DNA of 32,538 nucleotides. Origin: an uncultured Actinomyces sp. (GTDB lineage: Bacteria; Actinomycetota; Actinomycetes; Actinomycetales; Actinomycetaceae). The stretch is from assembly GCA_938028585.1 (NCBI GenBank), contig CALIZH010000027.1, forward strand, positions 1-32,538. The letters run 5' to 3'. Position 1 is the stretch's first letter, and the number at the start of each line of letters is the position of its first letter. Below the pieces are notes generated by a model that had not been told where the DNA came from, ran no database searches, and worked only from the letters and a program-made list of their open reading frames with translations. This document shows, piece after piece, positions 27,919 to 32,538 of this stretch. A program made the position numbers and the translations under genes.

Positions 27919-27998
27919 CCTTGATGATGGTGACCATGTGGCCAAGGAAAAAGTAATCGCCCCACACCCGAACCACATATCAATCACCACCATCAAGG
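27919..27998 (+). promoter_or_regulatory. Intergenic inverted repeat overlapping the Shine-Dalgarno sequence
   Basis: Positions 27919-27933 (CCTTGATGATGGTGA) pair with 27984-27998 (TCACCACCATCAAGG) at 14 of 15 bases. The 3' arm includes part of the AAGGAG site of the gene at 28012, so folding would hide it. Could regulate translation or act as a weak terminator. Confidence 0.5.
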
Positions 27999-28011
27999 AG
28001 AAAACATCACC

Positions 28012-29139
28012 ATGACTACCACCAAGAACAACCTCGACCCGCGTACGTGGTCGAAGCGCAACAAGATCATCGCCGCGATCGCTGCGTCTGTTGCCGTAAT
28101 CCTCGCTATCGCAGGCATCGGTATCGCAGTCTTCGGCTCGCAGTCCCACAACGCGAAGGACTGCACGTCCTACCAGCAGATCCTCACCGACAAGACCGCT
28201 CAGCTGGATCAGGCGATCCAGGACGCTAACGATGCACTAAAGACGGTCGACGCGTCCCTGAAGCCCGGCGAGGGTACTCGCCTCGCGCACACCGACGGCT
28301 TCCCTCTGTCCTCCGAGGGACAGACTGCCATCAACGACCTGAGCAAGGCCATCAGCGCTGCCAAGAGCGCCAAGGAGGCTGAGGACGCCAAGGCGAACGC
28401 TGCTACTACTGACAACAAGAAGAGCAAGTGCTCGGGCGAGCCCGACACCACCTCTGTTGATGCTGCCATCAAGGCCATCAAGGATCAGACCCAGTCGTTC
28501 ATCGACGTGCGCGACGCCTACCGTCTGACCAAGGCCGCCGATGAGGCCAACGCTCTGATGGACACTGCCAAGTCGAACCTCGCAAGCGCTCAGCAGAGCG
28601 CGGCAGAGCAGATCTCCGCTGTCGAGGCAGACCCCAACATGGAGTCTGATGCATCCGTGAAGGCTGCATACGATGCTCTCAAGAACGTGGAGACCGAGTC
28701 TCACACCCTGTCCACCACGGTCACGGTCACCACCTACGATGAGGCTGTGGCCTCCATCGAGAAGGCGAAGACCGTTGAGCAGAAGGCTGCTGAGGTGACG
28801 GCTTCCGTGGCACCGCTACAGGAAGCTATCACCACCTACCAGGATGCGAAGGCTGGCAGCGCCTCGAACGCTTCCAACGCACCTGAGCAGGGTGCGTCGA
28901 CGGACAACAGCAACACCCCTGCTCCTTCGTACGGTTACAACGGCAATGGAGGCAGCAGCAACAGCGGCTCGAACAGCCCGAGCTACTCGGGTGGATCTTC
29001 CTACACCCCTCCAGCTCCTGCGCCTGCGCCCAACCCCCCGGCCAACAACTCTGGCTCGGGTGACGGTCGCATTGACTTCGGCCCCGGACAGGCGGATCGA
29101 CCTGGCTGCGTCATCATCGAAGGACGCACCGTCTGCTGA
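28012..29139 (+). CDS. Membrane-anchored extracellular coiled-coil protein, 375 aa
   Basis: AAGGAG precedes ATG. A short basic cytoplasmic stretch (TWSKRNK) leads to one TM helix or uncleaved signal (about 19-42). An Ala/Lys/Glu-rich helical region (about 50-280) with heptad-like stretches (TDKTAQLDQAIQDANDALK) follows. Two Cys residues (in KDCTSY and SKCSGE) may form a disulfide. Residues about 285-350 are Ser/Gly/Asn/Pro-rich, and the tail ends PGCVIIEGRTVC with two more Cys. It is probably displayed outside the cell with no sorting motif. Function unknown; a role in surface contact is a guess. Confidence 0.75.
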   Translation: MTTTKNNLDPRTWSKRNKIIAAIAASVAVILAIAGIGIAVFGSQSHNAKDCTSYQQILTDKTAQLDQAIQDANDALKTVDASLKPGEGTRLAHTDGFPLSSEGQTAINDLSKAISAAKSAKEAEDAKANAATTDNKKSKCSGEPDTTSVDAAIKAIKDQTQSFIDVRDAYRLTKAADEANALMDTAKSNLASAQQSAAEQISAVEADPNMESDASVKAAYDALKNVETESHTLSTTVTVTTYDEAVASIEKAKTVEQKAAEVTASVAPLQEAITTYQDAKAGSASNASNAPEQGASTDNSNTPAPSYGYNGNGGSSNSGSNSPSYSGGSSYTPPAPAPAPNPPANNSGSGDGRIDFGPGQADRPGCVIIEGRTVC

Positions 29140-29154
29140 TCTAACGATCGCACA

Positions 29155-29192
29155 AAGCCCCGTAGCGTGGTTCGTAACCCGCTACGGGGCTT
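29155..29192 (+). terminator. Rho-independent terminator
   Basis: AAGCCCCGTAGCG (29155-29167) pairs perfectly with CGCTACGGGGCTT (29180-29192), 12-nt loop, after the coiled-coil gene. Confidence 0.8.
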
Positions 29193-29246
29193 CGTCATCA
29201 CAACGTCCCACGCCCCAACACCAAAACAGAGAAAAGAGATCAACCA

Positions 29247-29747
29247 ATGCTCCCATGGACCCCACCACTATGGCTAACAGTAACAGTCGTTGCTATACAA
29301 ATAGCCATAAATCTCATCACAATCATTTCCAAAAAGATCGTCACCGAGCGCCTAAATGGAGAACAAGAAAATGAGCCACACTCCAAAGGTGTTGCATATT
29401 GGACTCACGCCATCGCCTCAAGAATCGCAATCGTAGTAAACGTTGTTACAACAGCGATAGCCATCACACTTCTACTCATTGGCACGACCTGGATAGGTAT
29501 CAATTTCCCACATGTCTTCTTCATTACGATGTGCGCACTAATGTGGATCCTATCGCTATACCTCACATGGTCATTTTTCCAAGTAAGGGACAAGTCACAC
29601 GACACTGATGTACAAGGAAGTAACGCACTCATTGATCCAAACGACCGAGCTGCTATCAACTACGCAATCGGATGGGTATTAGTCAACATTGCCCTTGATA
29701 CCTTCATGTGGCTAGTAATGAGCCACCCATGGACCACGCATTATTAA
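29247..29747 (+). CDS. Integral membrane protein, four TM segments, 166 aa
   Basis: ATG 29247 with AAAAGAGA upstream. Four hydrophobic helices lie at about residues 7-28, 57-80, 86-109 and 138-158, separated by charged loops (ERLNGEQENEPHSK; QVRDKSHDTDVQ). No catalytic motif or known family. It lies 39 nt upstream of the RecJ-like gene and is relatively AT-rich compared with its neighbours. Confidence 0.7.
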   Translation: MLPWTPPLWLTVTVVAIQIAINLITIISKKIVTERLNGEQENEPHSKGVAYWTHAIASRIAIVVNVVTTAIAITLLLIGTTWIGINFPHVFFITMCALMWILSLYLTWSFFQVRDKSHDTDVQGSNALIDPNDRAAINYAIGWVLVNIALDTFMWLVMSHPWTTHY

Positions 29748-29786
29748 AAACGCGGTAACAAACCTGATGAAAGGAGTTACTACCAC

Positions 29787-31697
29787 ATGGAATCCAAAAC
29801 AGCTCCACCCCCGCTCGACATCGATGAATCAATGTTCGAGGTCAGTGGCCTAGAACTATTCAACCGTGTCCGAGAACGGATGGGATGGACCGATCAGTAC
29901 CTGAAGAAGATCAACGACGCTCAACATCCGTTGCTCAAGGACATCGATCAGATGGTCATGGCGCTGGAGATCCTGCGAGCCTCGAATAAAGAGATCACCA
30001 TCGTGCCAGACTTCGACACCGACGGTATCTGCGCTGGCATGATCCTTTATGCCGGTCTCAACGAGATCGGCCTCACCACCAATCTTCATGTCCCCGACTA
30101 TCACCTCGGACATGAGATCCAGCCATCGGTGATCAGCACAGTCAAGCAGCAGTTCCCGGGCACGGAAGCTGTTATCACCTGTGATGCCGGAACCAACAGC
30201 CGCGATGCTCTTGCCTACGCAGACAACATCGGTCTCATCACGCTTGTGACCGATCACCACGTCGAAGAAAGCAAGTCGCTTGCACATATCCTCGTCAACC
30301 CGAACAGGATCGACGAGACATACCCCAACCGAGAAATCTGTGGAGCGCACGTGGCGTACCAAGTGGTGGAACGATACGCATCGCTCTACCACCCCGACAA
30401 GCTCTCTGCCATCACGTGGCTCAAAGTCTTCGCAGGCATCGGAACCGTAGCGGATGTGATGAGTCTTGTGTACGAGAACAGAAACCTCGTGCGCGAAGCT
30501 CTCATGTTCACCAGACTACTCGTTCCTACCCCCGAGCCCGGACCCACCTACAAGAAGGTGAAGTCTAAGTACGAAGAACCAGACGAGTTCGACGATGTTG
30601 ACATCTCCATCGATCGAACACCCACGCTACTGGCCATGCTGCGTTCGCAGAACCACCATCCGGTGTACATACGAGCATTCGAAGGCATGTACCTACTCCT
30701 GCAAGAGCTAGGCACAACGCACGATCGAGTCGACGAACAGCTCTATGGGTTCTCAGTGGCTCCGGCGTTCAACGCCACCAGGCGTGTCGACGGGGACTAC
30801 CGAACAGGGTTCGCAGTCTTCACGGCTGACACTCTTGACAAACAGCAAGAAGCAGCACAACATCTCGTCGAGTACAACGTACAGAGAAAGAACCAGGTCC
30901 GTGAAATCCTCAACTCCATCATGGACACAGATCAGCCATGGGCACCGTACGTATTCCCCACGGATACGCTACCAGGCATGCTGGGACTCATTGCTCAGAA
31001 CCTCATGCTCATGCACGGACACCCCGTTGCAGTCGTTCGCATCCACCCGGACGGATCATGCTCAGGCTCCATGAGGTCACCCACATGGTTCCCCGTCATC
31101 GAGCAGCTCTCATCGTTGCAAGATCCGACCATCGGTGCACAGGGTCACGAGTTCGCCTGTGGTGTACGCGCACGCTCACCCCAGCAACTCTATGACGCAC
31201 TGGCCACCCTTGTGCCACAACAACGTGATGCTGTCATCGCACAGACAGGTGTCCTCACCCATTCGGATCCAGCAGCTCTCATACTAGGAACAGCTCCTGA
31301 CGCAGATGCGCCGCTTGATGAGATTCGTGCGATCACGCAATACATGGACAAGGTAAAGGAACTCGCTCCCTTCGGACACGGGTTCCCAGCCCCACCTGTT
31401 GATGTGGTCATCAACCTGTCCGTGTGCTCGATTCACACGATGGGTGACCACAAGCAGCACCTCAAGCTCATCACACCTGAGGGTGTTGCGTTGCTGTGGT
31501 GGAACCGATCGGATCTCGCACCGCATCTCACCGAGCGGAAAAACAGCGTCGACACAGCAGACATGATGTGTCGTCTCAGAGTGACACTCGGTCTCAACAC
31601 CTTCGCAGGCCGCACCACCCTGCAAGGCATCGTTGACCACGAGGTGGAGCAACCCACACAAAACGAGCAAGAAGAACAAGAGCAAGAAAGGCCGTAA
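29787..31697 (+). CDS. RecJ-like DHH-family phosphoesterase / single-strand DNA exonuclease
   Basis: 636 aa, close to RecJ length. The DHH motifs appear in order: IVPDFDTDG (Asp75, Asp77, Asp79), VITCDAG (Asp133) and LVTDHH (Asp156-His157-His158), then GAHVAY further on. These coordinate two metal ions that cleave phosphodiester bonds. RecJ proteins degrade ssDNA 5' to 3' in repair and recombination. The C-terminal half (GYRTGFAVF-like segment onward, with GHGFPAPP) fits the DHHA1 and OB parts. AAAGGAG precedes ATG. Its stop overlaps the next gene's start. With ssb and the PD-(D/E)XK nuclease it forms a small DNA-processing set. Confidence 0.8.
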   Translation: MESKTAPPPLDIDESMFEVSGLELFNRVRERMGWTDQYLKKINDAQHPLLKDIDQMVMALEILRASNKEITIVPDFDTDGICAGMILYAGLNEIGLTTNLHVPDYHLGHEIQPSVISTVKQQFPGTEAVITCDAGTNSRDALAYADNIGLITLVTDHHVEESKSLAHILVNPNRIDETYPNREICGAHVAYQVVERYASLYHPDKLSAITWLKVFAGIGTVADVMSLVYENRNLVREALMFTRLLVPTPEPGPTYKKVKSKYEEPDEFDDVDISIDRTPTLLAMLRSQNHHPVYIRAFEGMYLLLQELGTTHDRVDEQLYGFSVAPAFNATRRVDGDYRTGFAVFTADTLDKQQEAAQHLVEYNVQRKNQVREILNSIMDTDQPWAPYVFPTDTLPGMLGLIAQNLMLMHGHPVAVVRIHPDGSCSGSMRSPTWFPVIEQLSSLQDPTIGAQGHEFACGVRARSPQQLYDALATLVPQQRDAVIAQTGVLTHSDPAALILGTAPDADAPLDEIRAITQYMDKVKELAPFGHGFPAPPVDVVINLSVCSIHTMGDHKQHLKLITPEGVALLWWNRSDLAPHLTERKNSVDTADMMCRLRVTLGLNTFAGRTTLQGIVDHEVEQPTQNEQEEQEQERP

Positions 31698-32485
31698 TGA
31701 CCACAATAAAGAAGACCATCTCTGAGATGTGGGAGGGTACCCGAGAAAGCCGAGAAAGCAAAACGGGTCTCGTACTCCTGACCTTCATGTCCATCCTCGC
31801 ATACGCAGGAGTCATGGCGTTCGTCTACACGATCGTTGGGAAACCGGTATTCGCCGTCACCTACACCAACGCATTCGCAGCAACGTGCGTCATCTTCTGG
31901 AGACGGCGTAACAGCGCAGCTCCGATGATCAAGAAGCAACGTATCCCCACCATGGAATGCGTGATGGTACCCGTTATCACCGTCGTGATGACTCTGGGAT
32001 CGACAGTTCTTGCCCTGTGGATCAAGCAATCGTTGAACTACCCATCGCCGCTTCAAAAGATCAGCGAGACAACGCCAGCTATAGCCATTGTCACCATGAG
32101 TCTCATCATCGCACCAATCGGTGAAGAAGCTCTCATGCGAGGGTTCATCTACCCGGTCCTCAGGCGAAAGCTATCGGTGACATCGACAATCGTGATCACG
32201 TCGCTACTGTTCGCTATGCTGCACGGCAATCTCGTACAGATCGTTCTCACAATCCCACTGGGTATTGCCCTCGGGTATCTGTACGAGAGAACACACAATC
32301 TCCTTGCCTGCATCAGCATGCACATGCTGTTCAACACGACAGCATTGTTGCTACCAAGTATCCATGTCGGAAAACTGGATGCGGTAGCGGCCGCACTGCT
32401 CAGTGTCATCACACTGGGTCTATGGATGTACATCCCGCGCATCCAAGCAAAACGCAAAACGGATACCTTGGTGAGTGAACTGTGA
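31697..32485 (+). CDS. CPBP-family intramembrane metalloprotease
   Basis: 262 aa, about 7 hydrophobic segments. The family signature is present: GEEALMRG (Glu143, Glu144, Arg148), FAMLHGN (His176) and SMHMLFN (His209, Asn213), the residues that bind zinc and cleave peptides in Rce1/CPBP proteases. In Gram-positive bacteria such proteins process peptides, protect against bacteriocins or mature surface proteins. ATG 31697 overlaps the upstream TAA (TAATG), implying coupled translation with the RecJ-like gene. A strong terminator follows. The substrate is unknown. Confidence 0.82.
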   Translation: MTTIKKTISEMWEGTRESRESKTGLVLLTFMSILAYAGVMAFVYTIVGKPVFAVTYTNAFAATCVIFWRRRNSAAPMIKKQRIPTMECVMVPVITVVMTLGSTVLALWIKQSLNYPSPLQKISETTPAIAIVTMSLIIAPIGEEALMRGFIYPVLRRKLSVTSTIVITSLLFAMLHGNLVQIVLTIPLGIALGYLYERTHNLLACISMHMLFNTTALLLPSIHVGKLDAVAAALLSVITLGLWMYIPRIQAKRKTDTLVSEL

Positions 32486-32496
32486 TGTAGACACAT

Positions 32497-32538
32497 GGGA
32501 GGTGTGACGGTGGGTGGAGTACCCCCGTCACACCTCCC
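32497..32538 (+). terminator. Terminator at the right edge
   Basis: GGGAGGTGTGACGG (32497-32510) pairs perfectly with CCGTCACACCTCCC (32525-32538). The window ends at the stem, so a T tract cannot be seen. Confidence 0.7.

Noticed and set aside
1..32538. Insertion sequence or integrase
   Set aside because: No transposase or recombinase motif is visible on either strand, and the terminal repeats seen are explained as terminators.

Overview
The window looks like part of a large extrachromosomal replicon (megaplasmid or phage-plasmid) of a Gram-positive actinobacterium. Bifidobacteriaceae or a relative is my best guess, but this is inference. The signs are moderate-to-high GC, an actin-type ParM with a ribbon-helix-helix partner, a plasmid-borne sortase, two secreted proteins ending in ANTG-type sorting motifs, a phage-like dNMP kinase, a RecJ-like DHH nuclease, an SSB and many tiny paralogous proteins of unknown function. 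No virion, integrase, transposase or replication-initiator gene is visible here.

Layout. (1) 1-4527, plus strand: a cluster of small proteins built on a few repeated domain types, one DUF4406-type protein (with the 3' end of a near-identical second copy at the left edge), one normal tRNA-Gln and two abnormal tRNA-like elements, then ssb. (2) 4602-12402, minus strand: surface adhesin, dNMP kinase, a control region with repeated TTATCTGG boxes, parR, parM, sortase, PD-(D/E)XK nuclease. A bidirectional hairpin separates the nuclease gene from ssb. (3) 12661-21880, plus strand: about 18 small genes of unknown function, several paralogous, cut into units by strong hairpin terminators. Five of these units, plus ssb, begin with the same leader element: a 7-bp hairpin of changing sequence, about 11 nt, then TTGATAGA. 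One gene carries an in-frame TGA where its paralogs have Trp or Leu. (4) 21881-22561: two 5'-truncated genes joined head to head, one a decayed copy of the nuclease. (5) 22793-24301, minus strand: a secreted GH16 glycoside hydrolase. (6) 24302-27307: about 3 kb with no convincing gene, starting with iteron-like repeats and continuing as more than 2 kb of consecutive long hairpins and multibranched helices. (7) 27308-32485, plus strand: a protein of unknown function, an anchored coiled-coil surface protein, a four-TM protein, a RecJ-like nuclease and a CPBP membrane protease.

How parts may work together. The minus-strand block couples plasmid segregation (ParR/ParM) with a surface program (sortase, adhesin), and the GH16 enzyme may be a second sortase substrate. 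The TTATCTGG box recurs before parR, in the gene-free region and before the gene at 27308, so one DNA-binding protein, possibly ParR, may link these loci. The two strongest candidates for something new are the 2.1-kb hairpin array (25011-27139), a possible giant structured RNA or single-strand DNA element, and the repeated hairpin-N11-TTGATAGA leader.
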